Source: Lachnospiraceae bacterium
GTDB lineage: Bacteria > Bacillota > Clostridia > Lachnospirales > Lachnospiraceae
Reading direction: 5' to 3'
DNA: 64,000 nt
NCBI GenBank assembly: GCA_024682375.1
Contig: JAIKZI010000066.1
Location: 62,001 to 126,000, forward strand
Both the position numbers and the translations under genes were made by a program. The notes beneath the pieces were generated by a model. That model did not search any database. It was not told the DNA's origin and saw only the letters and a program-made list of their open reading frames with translations. How positions within the stretch are numbered: the stretch's first letter is position 1; every line of letters begins with the position of its first letter. This document shows positions 16,220-25,252 of this stretch, one piece after another.

Positions 16220-18001
16220 TTATAAGATTACTCCATTTTTCTCAAGGAGTTCTCTAGCTGAATCCAATGAATCTTTTCCATGTAGATTCTTGATAGGAGC
16301 AAATTCTCTCTCACGCTCTACTTCAAATGGAAGACAATTGTTCATAAGTCTAACCATATCTACAACGAGAGTTTCAAACTTATATCCATTAGGTTCTTCT
16401 GGTTTAATAAAATTAGCGTTCTCGTCAATGTAAGGAATCTTCTTCTCTACAACATGTACAGGAAGAATCTTCTCTACTATCTCTTCAAGTCTATCAAGTC
16501 TGAATACATAATTCAAGATAACTCCAAATCCATAGACCAATACGCCATTTTCATCTCGCAAATTAGCCATTTCATCAGTCAACTCATAATACTCAATTAC
16601 GCTAGGCTGATTATCTTCTAAACACATAACACCCATTTTTTCCTCAGGATATGCCTTTCTAACAACTTTGGCTCCTGAGTCAAATCCTGATTCAATTGTA
16701 GCTCCTACAAATACAGGATCAGCCATTTTCTGAAGTGGGTTGTCTACAGCAAAAATATTGATCCACTCAATATTTCTCTTTTTCGCATCATCTAAAAGAC
16801 CAGCCTTTTTCATTGATGAGAACCAGCCTCCATTGCCATTTGGAGAAGTTGCGATTCTACCCTTATCCTCCATATACAACTTACCGTCATAATCAACAGC
16901 AGCTGCCATTTCCTGTACAAAGAAACCTACATCTTCTTTAGGATATCCAAAATAATTATGCTCTTCAAAGAAAGATCTTGTTTCAGAATCATTCTTCTCA
17001 CTAGTCATAATATAAAGTGGAATAGAAGCACCATCAGCTTCCTTCTTTACTTCTAGTAAATTCTCAACTAGTTTTTCAAATAGGAAATGCTCCTTAGATA
17101 TGCCAAAGTTTAATTCTCCCTTTGGCTTATCAAGTCCCAATCTAGTTCCCATTCCTCCTGCTAGAAGAACACAAGCAACTTTACCACTCTTTAAAGTGTC
17201 AATACCTGTCTTTTTGAACTCATCCCTTTTAAGTTCAATCTCTTCAATAGAAAGTGCCGGCAAAGGTTTAACCTCACCACTTTCCATTCTTGTTGGATTC
17301 TTTGCTTCTTCAATTTCTTTGAAGTTCAAATCTTCAATCTGTTTTAAAAGTAACTTCTGGCTAATTTCACTTAACTCATCATAATACTTTAAAACGTGAA
17401 GCTGCTCCTTTTCTTCTAGGATTCTTTTGGCTTCTTCAAAATTTATCATACTCTTACCCTTTCCCTGTAGGCCAGCATTCTTCACAACATCTTTGTGTTT
17501 TCTAAAGACAATCAGTTTACTAAACATGTAATTAAGGGCTATTACTATGAACTGACTGCAAAGCTTAACCGGCATATTTGGAAGATCTAGTCTTCCTATG
17601 AAAAAATATAGCATCCATTCTTCTATAAACAGCGTAATAAGTCTTCCTGTCGAAAAACTCCACATCTGTATCAAAAATGCCACTATACCTTTTGCATGCG
17701 ATACAAAAACATATCTTCTGTTTGTTACGAAAGCAAAAATAGTCGCAAAAACCCAAGATAATGCATTCGCAATCAAGATATTCCACGAAAAATTTTCCGT
17801 AAACAGAGCATATGTGAATATCGAGATCAAAAATGTCCCAAGCCCGAATACTGAATAGCAGATCAACTCTCTATTCTTTCGATATATCGGGAACATCACT
17901 GCTCTTGCATTCGGATGGTTCTTAAAACACCATTCAAATGTGCTATCGAGCATATCGTATGGTCTTTTCATACACGTCCTGTCTTTCCAATTCATTCTCA
18001 T
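16220..18001 (-). CDS. GtrA-like membrane domain fused to a UDP-sugar pyrophosphorylase
   Basis: 593 residues in one unbroken frame. Residues about 45-170 are a four-helix GtrA-type domain with the hallmark FVTNRRYVF and LNYMFSKLIVFRK. Residues about 185-593 are a UDPGP/UAP-family nucleotidyltransferase with LAGGMGTRLGLDKPKGEL (nucleotide loop), a SPNGNGG segment and NIFAVDNPL, as in enzymes making UDP-GlcNAc, UDP-Glc or UDP-GalNAc from UTP and sugar-1-phosphate. The start overlaps the preceding glycosyltransferase stop (ATGA). The enzyme part begins MINFEEAKRIL, like a free-standing UDPGP, and has a possible ribosome site (AAGGG) before that internal ATG at about 17449, so a second shorter product is possible. 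Confidence 0.85.
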   Translation of the reverse strand: MRMNWKDRTCMKRPYDMLDSTFEWCFKNHPNARAVMFPIYRKNRELICYSVFGLGTFLISIFTYALFTENFSWNILIANALSWVFATIFAFVTNRRYVFVSHAKGIVAFLIQMWSFSTGRLITLFIEEWMLYFFIGRLDLPNMPVKLCSQFIVIALNYMFSKLIVFRKHKDVVKNAGLQGKGKSMINFEEAKRILEEKEQLHVLKYYDELSEISQKLLLKQIEDLNFKEIEEAKNPTRMESGEVKPLPALSIEEIELKRDEFKKTGIDTLKSGKVACVLLAGGMGTRLGLDKPKGELNFGISKEHFLFEKLVENLLEVKKEADGASIPLYIMTSEKNDSETRSFFEEHNYFGYPKEDVGFFVQEMAAAVDYDGKLYMEDKGRIATSPNGNGGWFSSMKKAGLLDDAKKRNIEWINIFAVDNPLQKMADPVFVGATIESGFDSGAKVVRKAYPEEKMGVMCLEDNQPSVIEYYELTDEMANLRDENGVLVYGFGVILNYVFRLDRLEEIVEKILPVHVVEKKIPYIDENANFIKPEEPNGYKFETLVVDMVRLMNNCLPFEVEREREFAPIKNLHGKDSLDSARELLEKNGVIL

Positions 18002-19221
18002 TTAAGAAGACTTTCGCACAAGTCTATAATCTCTAGATAAGATGTCTTCCTGTCAAAACGCTTCTCGCAAAGTCTGCGGGCATTCTCTCCCATAGCCTTT
18101 GTCTTTTCTCGATTCTCATAAAAATATAGAATAGCTTTCTTTAGCTCTTCTACATTTTCAGGTTCTATATTAATTCCAACTTCATTTGAATCTATAAGCG
18201 ACTTTGCAACATCATTTTCAAGAGTATTAAGTATTGCACTGCCTGATGCAAGATAGTCACCAACTTTGTTTGCAATGCTCTGTGGAGCACCTTTGATAAA
18301 AGAATTAAGTGCGACTTCTGACTTTGTTAAATAAGCCGCCATAATAGGGTACTGCGTGTAACCTAAAAAATCAACATTTTTTGCATTTATTTCGTCTTTT
18401 AGTTTCCGCATTTCCTCTAAACGAGGTCCAGTACCTAAAATTTTTATCTTAATATTGCTATATCCATCCTCTAAAAGCGAAGCTGATGCCTTTATAAGAG
18501 TATCGATATCATAGCTTTTTCCAATCGATCCGGCATAAGTAATCCAAAACTCATTCTCATCTTTTTCAATCGAATCGCTATGTTCTTTTACACCGCGGTC
18601 AAATATATCCATATCGCAACCCACATAAACAGTTTTAAGTGGCATTTCTCTATGATTATATTTTACAGCCCTTTCGGTATAATCTTCCGATGTTCCGACT
18701 GCGGCATCACATAGTGCATATACCCTCTCAGCATCCTTATAGAATTTAGGGAATATAAGCTTTCTAAGGAAACGATTCTTTACAACCATTTCCATTGCTT
18801 CCGGCCATAAATCCTCGATATCGCAGACAAAAGGAATCTTTTTTCCGTGGCAATATTCTGCGACAGCAGATGCGACATCATTCTGAGGAATCGAACAATA
18901 AATCACATCATATTCATTCTGCTTCAAGTAATCAACAGTAGCCTTTACAGCTAAATGATTACTCATAACACGTCTCACGTCGATGTTTTTCTTATACGGT
19001 TTTACTTCAATAAAAGATGTTTTAAACGGATAATTCTGAGACAAAATCAAATCTTTATCTCTAGGTTCTTTCTTAAAATGCTGAAATGATGTTCCTATCA
19101 GATCCACATCCCAGCCTTTTTCGCTAAACATCTTCGCAATATAATAGAATCTAGAAGGACCTGGCTCACATGGTAGCCATGCATATCCTAGAGAAACTAT
19201 ACCGATTCTCTTTTTTGACAT
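17998..19221 (-). CDS. glycosyltransferase, GT4 family
   Basis: 407 residues with a GT-B fold. The N-terminal part has the acceptor-binding start (GYAWLPCEPGPSRFYYIAKM) and the C-terminal part the donor-binding motif: FWITYAGSIGKSYDIDTLIKA, then a GTGPRLEEMRKL loop and a final Glu-rich motif region (APQSIANKVGDYLASG). Soluble or membrane-associated. Located between a phosphoglycosyl transferase and the GtrA fusion, so probably adds a sugar to the lipid-linked intermediate. Confidence 0.88.
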   Translation of the reverse strand: MSKKRIGIVSLGYAWLPCEPGPSRFYYIAKMFSEKGWDVDLIGTSFQHFKKEPRDKDLILSQNYPFKTSFIEVKPYKKNIDVRRVMSNHLAVKATVDYLKQNEYDVIYCSIPQNDVASAVAEYCHGKKIPFVCDIEDLWPEAMEMVVKNRFLRKLIFPKFYKDAERVYALCDAAVGTSEDYTERAVKYNHREMPLKTVYVGCDMDIFDRGVKEHSDSIEKDENEFWITYAGSIGKSYDIDTLIKASASLLEDGYSNIKIKILGTGPRLEEMRKLKDEINAKNVDFLGYTQYPIMAAYLTKSEVALNSFIKGAPQSIANKVGDYLASGSAILNTLENDVAKSLIDSNEVGINIEPENVEELKKAILYFYENREKTKAMGENARRLCEKRFDRKTSYLEIIDLCESLLK

Positions 19222-19222
19222 A

Positions 19223-20647
19223 CTAATTCTTACCCTTGCTCTTATCGATTTCGTACTGAATATCTTCTTCGGTGATTACCTTATCAAATCCTTCTGTACT
19301 TTCCTTCTCAAACAGAATACGTACAGTCATAAGTATGATTTTGAAATCAAGGAAAAAAGAATACTCTTCAATATACATCAAGTCATATTTCAATTTGTCT
19401 AAAGCTGTAGTGTTGTACTTTCCATAAATCTGAGCATATCCTGTAAGACCACCTTTGACCTTTTCACGGTATACAAATTCCGGAACCAACTTTTTATATT
19501 TATCTACATGCTCTACTCTTTCAGGTCGAGGTCCTACTATAGACATCTCACCCTTTAGAATATTTATAAGCTGAGGCAACTCATCGGCACGACAAGCTCT
19601 GATAAAATTGCCGACTTTTGTAATTCTAGGATCATGATCCTGTGCAGGAATAATTCCTTTAGCTTCAGCGTCTACTATCATTGAACGGAATTTTAGAATA
19701 TCAAATTCCTCTCCATTTCTGGTAACACGTCTCTGCTTATAGAAAATCGGTCCATGATCCTCCATTTTTATTGCAATACAGATTCCTATCATAAGAGGAG
19801 AAAGCAAAACAAGTGCTATAAGAGATAACACAATATCAAAGAATCTCTTTACGAATCTCTGACCTACTGTCATGCCTAGCCCCTTTACAAGACTAAGAGG
19901 AGTATCAAACAAACTTATATCCTCAGAACCACTTGTTATAATATCAGATATCTTAGGTGTGAGATATGTTCTAATACCATTGGCATAGCAATACTTTAAT
20001 ATATCATTCCTTGTTTCAGCAGGAATATCAGAAATAATGACAGAATCATAGTCATTTATCATCTCTTTTAATTTCTTCAAACCTACATCTACAGAAATAA
20101 GTTTATCAACATGATACTTTCCAGTATTCTTGTCGTCACTGTCAAATTTAAGTTTCAGACTTACAGAGCGTTCATTTCCATAAATCATAAGCATATGCAT
20201 AGGTACATGCATACTGTGATAATAATATGTATAAATAGTACATAAAACCAATGAAATAGGGAACTCTGTCAAAGTCAGATATATCATCGGACGTATATCC
20301 ATAACTACATTGGCTATAAGAGCCAGCTGCATATATGACATAACATTGGTTGCACAAATTGCAAACCACTGCAACAAAACAATATCGAATAGTTTTCTAT
20401 ATCCGAATCTATCACCTTCATCCAGATGAAGAATCATAGCCATGATAGACGCATATATTCCAACCAGTACAAATTTTCCACGTCCAAAATACATGTTTGT
20501 TGAGAAATAATGTCCTCTATACATGTATTTCCAAAAATAGTAATAAGCCACCGCAAAGACTGCTAGTTCAAATAACTGTTCTAGCCTCCTCACAATGACT
20601 TTTTCATCTTCTATATTGGTGTTTTTTTCAAATATAGTTTTATTCAT
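19223..20647 (-). CDS. polyprenyl phosphate sugar-phosphate transferase (priming enzyme 1)
   Basis: 474 residues of the WbaP/CpsE type: four or five N-terminal membrane helices (about 20-150), a cytosolic Rossmann-like region (about 150-255) and a C-terminal catalytic domain with KRFFDIVLSLIAL (membrane entry), LKFRSM, RADELPQLINILKGEMSIVGPRPE split over about 380-405, and GLTGYAQI. It transfers sugar-1-phosphate to undecaprenyl phosphate to start repeat-unit synthesis. One of two such enzymes in this locus. Confidence 0.93.
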   Translation of the reverse strand: MNKTIFEKNTNIEDEKVIVRRLEQLFELAVFAVAYYYFWKYMYRGHYFSTNMYFGRGKFVLVGIYASIMAMILHLDEGDRFGYRKLFDIVLLQWFAICATNVMSYMQLALIANVVMDIRPMIYLTLTEFPISLVLCTIYTYYYHSMHVPMHMLMIYGNERSVSLKLKFDSDDKNTGKYHVDKLISVDVGLKKLKEMINDYDSVIISDIPAETRNDILKYCYANGIRTYLTPKISDIITSGSEDISLFDTPLSLVKGLGMTVGQRFVKRFFDIVLSLIALVLLSPLMIGICIAIKMEDHGPIFYKQRRVTRNGEEFDILKFRSMIVDAEAKGIIPAQDHDPRITKVGNFIRACRADELPQLINILKGEMSIVGPRPERVEHVDKYKKLVPEFVYREKVKGGLTGYAQIYGKYNTTALDKLKYDLMYIEEYSFFLDFKIILMTVRILFEKESTEGFDKVITEEDIQYEIDKSKGKN

Positions 20648-20667
20648 AAGCTTTTATTTAGAATAAT

Positions 20668-20698
20668 ATTTCTGGCCGAGAAACCCCCGACCAGAAAT
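20668..20698 (-). other. intercistronic hairpin after the LCP gene
   Basis: On the minus strand ATTTCTGGTCG pairs with CGGCCAGAAAT (one G-U), with a GGGGTTTCT loop. The following sequence (ATTATTCTAAAT) is a poor U-tract, so this may be a weak terminator, a processing site or an mRNA stabiliser between the LCP gene and priming enzyme 1. Confidence 0.6.
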
Positions 20699-20706
20699 CA
20701 CAAATT

Positions 20707-21807
20707 CTATTTATTAGATTTATATGTTACTGAATCAGTTTCAGTGAAACCAGTCTTATTAATAATTCTCTTACTAATACTATTTACTGTATCCGATGGT
20801 TCATAGTCTTCCTTATTATATAAGAACTGATATGCATCGACTACATTAGATTTAAGTGTACATGGTACTACGATAGAACCTGCTCCAGCGATAGTTGTTG
20901 AACGTCTATCGAATGGGAATCCCTTTGATTCACCTAACTTGTAATCAGAAATATTAGTTGCAAGTCCAATTACCTGGCTGAGTGAAAGTGAAGTAGATAC
21001 TTCTGGGAAGATAGCATCAATAAGCTTATTAATCTTTGAAATACCTGATCCCTTAACCTTAGTAATAAGCTGTGAGAGAACCTCTCTCTGTCTATCTGTT
21101 CTAGAATAATCATCACCAGCGCCATGTCTGATTCTACAATATGCAACAGCCTGAACACCGTTTAGAGTCTGCTTTCCAGCTTTTACTCTTCCACCTTTTC
21201 TTCCGATGAAATCTTCAGTGTTTTTCTGTACAAAGTATTCTGGATCTACAAGAGCTGCTGCTTCCTCTGCTGATACATCAGCTTCTACACCACCAACGGC
21301 ATCGATAGCATCAGCTAGAGCCTTCCAGTTAACAGATACATATTCCTGGATATCCAAATCGAGATTTCGATTCAACATTTCCATAGATTCTTTTGGGCCA
21401 CCCTTAGCATATGCATAATTACATTTTCTATAAGTGCCTTCACCATCTACATCCATATATGTATCACGAAGTACTGACATAAGCCTGATTTCTTTCTTAT
21501 CATTATCGATAACACAGATAATCATACTATCACTATTTGAATTCTTATATGAATCCATATCTCGTGAATCTACTCCGTAAAGAGCAATAGTTGTATAACC
21601 ACTTAATAGTTCCTTTGTCTTATCGTCCAACTGGTTAGTCTGAATATTTCCTAAATCGTTAAAATCAATCTTTCCGAATTTTGAATATAGATAAACTAAC
21701 ACACTCAAAATAATAAGAGCAATAAGTTCGCAGATTAGAATAATTCTACGTCTCTTTCTACGCTTCTGCTTCTTTGTCAGTGGTTTTTTCATTTTCTTTT
21801 TTGACAT
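20707..21807 (-). CDS. LytR-CpsA-Psr (LCP) family glycopolymer ligase
   Basis: 366 residues: a very basic cytosolic start (MSKKKMKKPLTKKQKRRKRR), one membrane helix (about 27-45) and an extracellular LCP domain (about 70-275) with ALYGVDSR, the Arg-rich MSVLRDTYM segment and RIRHGAGDDYSRTDRQREV in parts. LCP enzymes move lipid-linked glycans onto peptidoglycan. It is preceded by its own promoter and lies between the two priming enzymes, so it probably anchors the product of this locus. Confidence 0.94.
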   Translation of the reverse strand: MSKKKMKKPLTKKQKRRKRRRIILICELIALIILSVLVYLYSKFGKIDFNDLGNIQTNQLDDKTKELLSGYTTIALYGVDSRDMDSYKNSNSDSMIICVIDNDKKEIRLMSVLRDTYMDVDGEGTYRKCNYAYAKGGPKESMEMLNRNLDLDIQEYVSVNWKALADAIDAVGGVEADVSAEEAAALVDPEYFVQKNTEDFIGRKGGRVKAGKQTLNGVQAVAYCRIRHGAGDDYSRTDRQREVLSQLITKVKGSGISKINKLIDAIFPEVSTSLSLSQVIGLATNISDYKLGESKGFPFDRRSTTIAGAGSIVVPCTLKSNVVDAYQFLYNKEDYEPSDTVNSISKRIINKTGFTETDSVTYKSNK

Positions 21808-21863
21808 TAAAACATACCTCGAATATAAATATATGCGTGATTTTTTCCTAACAAAACTGTTTT

Positions 21864-21872
21864 ATTATATCA
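21864..21872 (-). promoter_or_regulatory. extended -10 promoter before the LCP gene
   Basis: Minus strand TGATATAAT, a perfect TGnTATAAT, about 57 bp upstream of the LCP start. No good -35 box at the normal distance, which fits an extended -10 promoter. Confidence 0.6.
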
Positions 21873-21895
21873 TCATGCGCAATATATTTCCACAA

Positions 21896-23308
21896 TTACT
21901 TCGAACCTGTCCCTTTAAAAACAACTCCTACAGTTCTAAGTAGTATTTTGATATCCAAACCTAAAGTCCAGTTTGCAATATATTCAGTATCCAGTTTTAC
22001 CACATCTTCAAAATCCGTAATATTAGATCTACCACTTACCTGCCATAGACCAGTAAGTCCTGGCTTAATTGCAAGTCTAGCCTTATGGTGGTATTCATAA
22101 TTTTTAAACTCTCCTTCTGTAGGTGGACGAGTTCCAACCAAACTCATTTCGCCTTTAAGGACATTCCAAAACTGAGGTAATTCATCAATTGAATACTTTC
22201 TTATAAAGTGTCCAATAGGAATGATTCTAGGATCATTCTCCATCTTAAACATGAGACCTTTTATCTCATTATTTTTTTGCAATTCTTTCAAATGCTTATC
22301 AGCATCTACATACATAGATCTGAATTTATAGAAATAGAACTTACGTCCATTCTTTCCAATTCGTACTGACTTATAAAACACCGGGCCAGGAGACTGGATT
22401 TTTATAATAGGAGCGAAGATTAAAAAGGCGATAAAAGTAAACACCAATCCTACCAGGCTTCCTACTATATCCATAGCTCTCTTCATAACGACCTGTCTTG
22501 TATTAGCAATCTTCATAGAACCAGTCAAAACAGAATATTTATCAAAGTTCTCTAAAACTCTAGTAGGAATCAATTCCTCTGAATAGAGAAGACTGATATG
22601 ACATGTTACACCAATCTCGATAAGCTTACGACCGATTTCGTATGACTCTCCAATATTCTCCATATCTAAGAAAGCCTGATCAATTACATGCTCTCTTAAA
22701 TAATCGAATAGATTATCCTTCTTACAAACAACAGGAATTTCTGAAACATCACGTCCTGTCATATCTTCATCTATACAAACAGCGGATACAACAGTAAATC
22801 CAGAGTAAGGATCATCTTTAAATGTATTAATACATCTTTCGATATTCTTCTTATCAGCAATTACTATAAGATTAGTCTTTCCTTTTCTACGAAGTACATT
22901 GTTTCTAATGAATACCTTCCACGATACTCTAAAACAGTACATAATTATTACGGAAAAAACAGCGTAATAACCAAGTGACAATCTCGATAAATCCTCTGTC
23001 TGTTTAGTTCCAAATAAGTAAATTAATAGGAATACGAAAACAATAAATTCATGTTCTATAGTGGCTCTTACTTCTTTTAGCCAGCCACGATGTAAAACCC
23101 CACTGTATGAGCCTCTAAAAATTGATATAGCGACATCCATAAGTCCTACTACAACTGCCGCTCTCAAATACTGCTCATCGCCATTTACTACTGCCTGATT
23201 TCTAAATCTATAAAAATACGCTAGAAAAAAGGCAAGTTCCTGTGCCATTACGCTTAGGATAATAAAATCTATATGTTTCCAAAATCCTATTCCACGTTCT
23301 CTATACAT
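21896..23308 (-). CDS. polyprenyl phosphate sugar-phosphate transferase (priming enzyme 2)
   Basis: 470 residues: membrane helices at about 12-130, a nucleotide-binding-like middle (LIVIADKKNIERC onward), and the C-terminal catalytic domain with KRAMDIVGSLVGL, YKFRSM, SIDELPQFWNVLKGEMSLVGTRPP in parts and GLTGLWQVSGR. The WQVSGR version is typical of WbaP/galactose- or undecaprenyl-glucose-type transferases, while the other copy has YAQI. Substrate cannot be fixed from sequence. Gene start is 10 bp after the small membrane ORF. Confidence 0.93.
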   Translation of the reverse strand: MYRERGIGFWKHIDFIILSVMAQELAFFLAYFYRFRNQAVVNGDEQYLRAAVVVGLMDVAISIFRGSYSGVLHRGWLKEVRATIEHEFIVFVFLLIYLFGTKQTEDLSRLSLGYYAVFSVIIMYCFRVSWKVFIRNNVLRRKGKTNLIVIADKKNIERCINTFKDDPYSGFTVVSAVCIDEDMTGRDVSEIPVVCKKDNLFDYLREHVIDQAFLDMENIGESYEIGRKLIEIGVTCHISLLYSEELIPTRVLENFDKYSVLTGSMKIANTRQVVMKRAMDIVGSLVGLVFTFIAFLIFAPIIKIQSPGPVFYKSVRIGKNGRKFYFYKFRSMYVDADKHLKELQKNNEIKGLMFKMENDPRIIPIGHFIRKYSIDELPQFWNVLKGEMSLVGTRPPTEGEFKNYEYHHKARLAIKPGLTGLWQVSGRSNITDFEDVVKLDTEYIANWTLGLDIKILLRTVGVVFKGTGSK

Positions 23309-23317
23309 ACTTCACCC

Positions 23318-24124
23318 TCAATTAGCAACTGAATATATTCCATATCCATCGATATTAGTTATATATTTAAATCCAGCATCTAAAAGTATTTTATCCCCAT
23401 TATTCTTTGCTACATCATCAGATGTAGGAAGAATCAAGTAATCAAACTTTTCTTCTAACATATAATTGTGAGCCAGGTTCCAATCGAACTTTACATCTTC
23501 TCCCAAATCAGTTCTTATAGGACCTTCTCTAAATATATTAAAGAAATATGCACCTGAAACATAGTTATTACAGCCCTGGCCCCATCTTCCAAAGCCCTGT
23601 TCTATTTCAGGATGAATTTGTCTCAAATATCTAGCTAATGAAATATCAGCAATAACTCTTGGTCTATCCTTTTTATCCACAAGATAATCTGCAATATCAA
23701 CTGCTGGCTGTGGAAGTTTGTAAGCATTATTTGCTTTTACAAACGCTGTTTCAGGATATTTATATAAATAACATCCACTTCTTAAGGCAAAAAATGATAG
23801 AAGTAAAACCAAAGCATACTTCTGCCAACTGTTTTTTCCCAAAGAAATAATATTAACAAATGTTACTGCAACAACAGGTATTATTGGCAATACCCAGAAC
23901 AGTCTCCAATAAGAATATCCGATGGTTTTAGCCCAAATATATCTATAGCAGATAGGATTTATAAGAAATACTGTCAGTAGAAAAGATGGCACTACCAACT
24001 TAAATCTCTTATCCTCATCTGTTATAAACAAATATACTAAACATATTAAATATAGAATGAAGTAGGCGTTTCCATCAAACCCATTATGGAACCAGCCCAT
24101 CATTTCATTATATGCAGCTCTCAT
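23318..24124 (-). CDS. C-terminal part of a split multi-pass membrane protein
   Basis: 268 residues from ATG 24124, which has GGAG (24134-24131) six nt upstream. The first half has four hydrophobic helices with the YWRLFWVLPIIP pattern seen in large DUF6077-type envelope proteins; the second half (about 130-268) is a soluble extracytoplasmic domain with conserved-looking VIADISLARYLRQIHPEI and FDYLILPT segments. The frame continues upstream without a break except for one TAG codon at 24139-24137, so this may be the rear part of the preceding gene. Either a real two-protein system or a nonsense-interrupted gene with re-initiation. Confidence 0.65.
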   Translation of the reverse strand: MRAAYNEMMGWFHNGFDGNAYFILYLICLVYLFITDEDKRFKLVVPSFLLTVFLINPICYRYIWAKTIGYSYWRLFWVLPIIPVVAVTFVNIISLGKNSWQKYALVLLLSFFALRSGCYLYKYPETAFVKANNAYKLPQPAVDIADYLVDKKDRPRVIADISLARYLRQIHPEIEQGFGRWGQGCNNYVSGAYFFNIFREGPIRTDLGEDVKFDWNLAHNYMLEEKFDYLILPTSDDVAKNNGDKILLDAGFKYITNIDGYGIYSVAN

Positions 24125-24136
24125 ATTAAACTCCAA

Positions 24137-25240
24137 CTATTTTATCTTTGCGTACATGTATCCATAAATCAATGTAGGAATACAAACTATTATTAACCAG
24201 AACAAATCTTTCCACTTTCTCTTTGAGACGATGTCCCAGAAGAAGAAAGGTCCCATAAACAGTCCTGTTCCAACTATACCAACGCCACTCATAAAGCAAC
24301 CAGCGCAAGATGTAATCATTCCCAAGATATAATATCTTGCTCTGTGAACCTCTTCACCTGAAAGCATTAGATATAAATACATCATCAAAGGAATAATAGT
24401 TGTAGCAAATGCTGCCTTTCCCTGCCATATACGTACCAGAGACACAGCCGCCTGTGTATGTGTATTTCCCGAGAAAGTCAAATAAACTACACATACCATA
24501 AATAAAAAGATTACAGTTTTTGCTTTGTCCTTCTTAAAGAAGCAATCTCCCATAAGGAAGTATTCCATGAAACAGATAGCAAATAGAATTCCAGGCATAA
24601 TTGAATGTGCAATTATCGTAGAATTGACACCGATGAGTCTGGACAAAAGTGCAAACATCATCATCCAAGGAGACACGAGATCTCTAGGTGACATATTTAT
24701 ATATCTATTGTCGATATACTTTCCTGTACCCCAGTCATACTGATACATTGTATCCGTAAGAACAGCATTTGCAGGATTTCCCATATATCTTCCATCATCA
24801 TCATCTACATGGATTCTAAAGAGATAGTGATACTCCATAAACAAGAACAGAAGTATTGCACCTATCAAAATAATCCATACCCAATTCGGTACCCTTTTGA
24901 ATCCTAAAATAATGCGTCTTATAAAATTCTTTGTTAAAACCTTTGTGTTATTTTTTCTGGAAAAAATATATGCATATGCATTTAAAATAATTCCACACAC
25001 ACAAACTATCACGCTATATAAAAGCACAAATGATGTAAGTGATTTGTAATTCAATATAAGAGGCACCGAAATAATCTGCATAATTGCAAATGTTATAAGG
25101 TATCCAATTGTAAATGATAAAAAGAATCTATATACTCTTCTGTCTTCATAAATTCCCATCAATGATACGACAGGAATTCCCAAAAACATAGGAACAACCA
25201 TAAGTACTAAGATTGCTCTAATTATATTTAATAAAACCAT
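24137..25240 (-). CDS. N-terminal part of a split multi-pass membrane protein (DUF6077-like)
   Basis: 367 residues with about nine hydrophobic helices and an acidic extracellular loop carrying HVDDDDGRYMGN (about 149-160), which resembles the metal/substrate loop of membrane glycosyltransferases of the GT-C type. It ends at TAG directly followed in the same frame by the next ORF. DUF6077-type membrane proteins in polysaccharide loci are usually about 600-700 residues, close to the combined length here (about 640); that comparison is from memory. Role unknown; a GT-C glycosyltransferase or polymerase is possible. Confidence 0.65.
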   Translation of the reverse strand: MVLLNIIRAILVLMVVPMFLGIPVVSLMGIYEDRRVYRFFLSFTIGYLITFAIMQIISVPLILNYKSLTSFVLLYSVIVCVCGIILNAYAYIFSRKNNTKVLTKNFIRRIILGFKRVPNWVWIILIGAILLFLFMEYHYLFRIHVDDDDGRYMGNPANAVLTDTMYQYDWGTGKYIDNRYINMSPRDLVSPWMMMFALLSRLIGVNSTIIAHSIMPGILFAICFMEYFLMGDCFFKKDKAKTVIFLFMVCVVYLTFSGNTHTQAAVSLVRIWQGKAAFATTIIPLMMYLYLMLSGEEVHRARYYILGMITSCAGCFMSGVGIVGTGLFMGPFFFWDIVSKRKWKDLFWLIIVCIPTLIYGYMYAKIK

Positions 25241-25252
25241 TTTCTCATCCTA

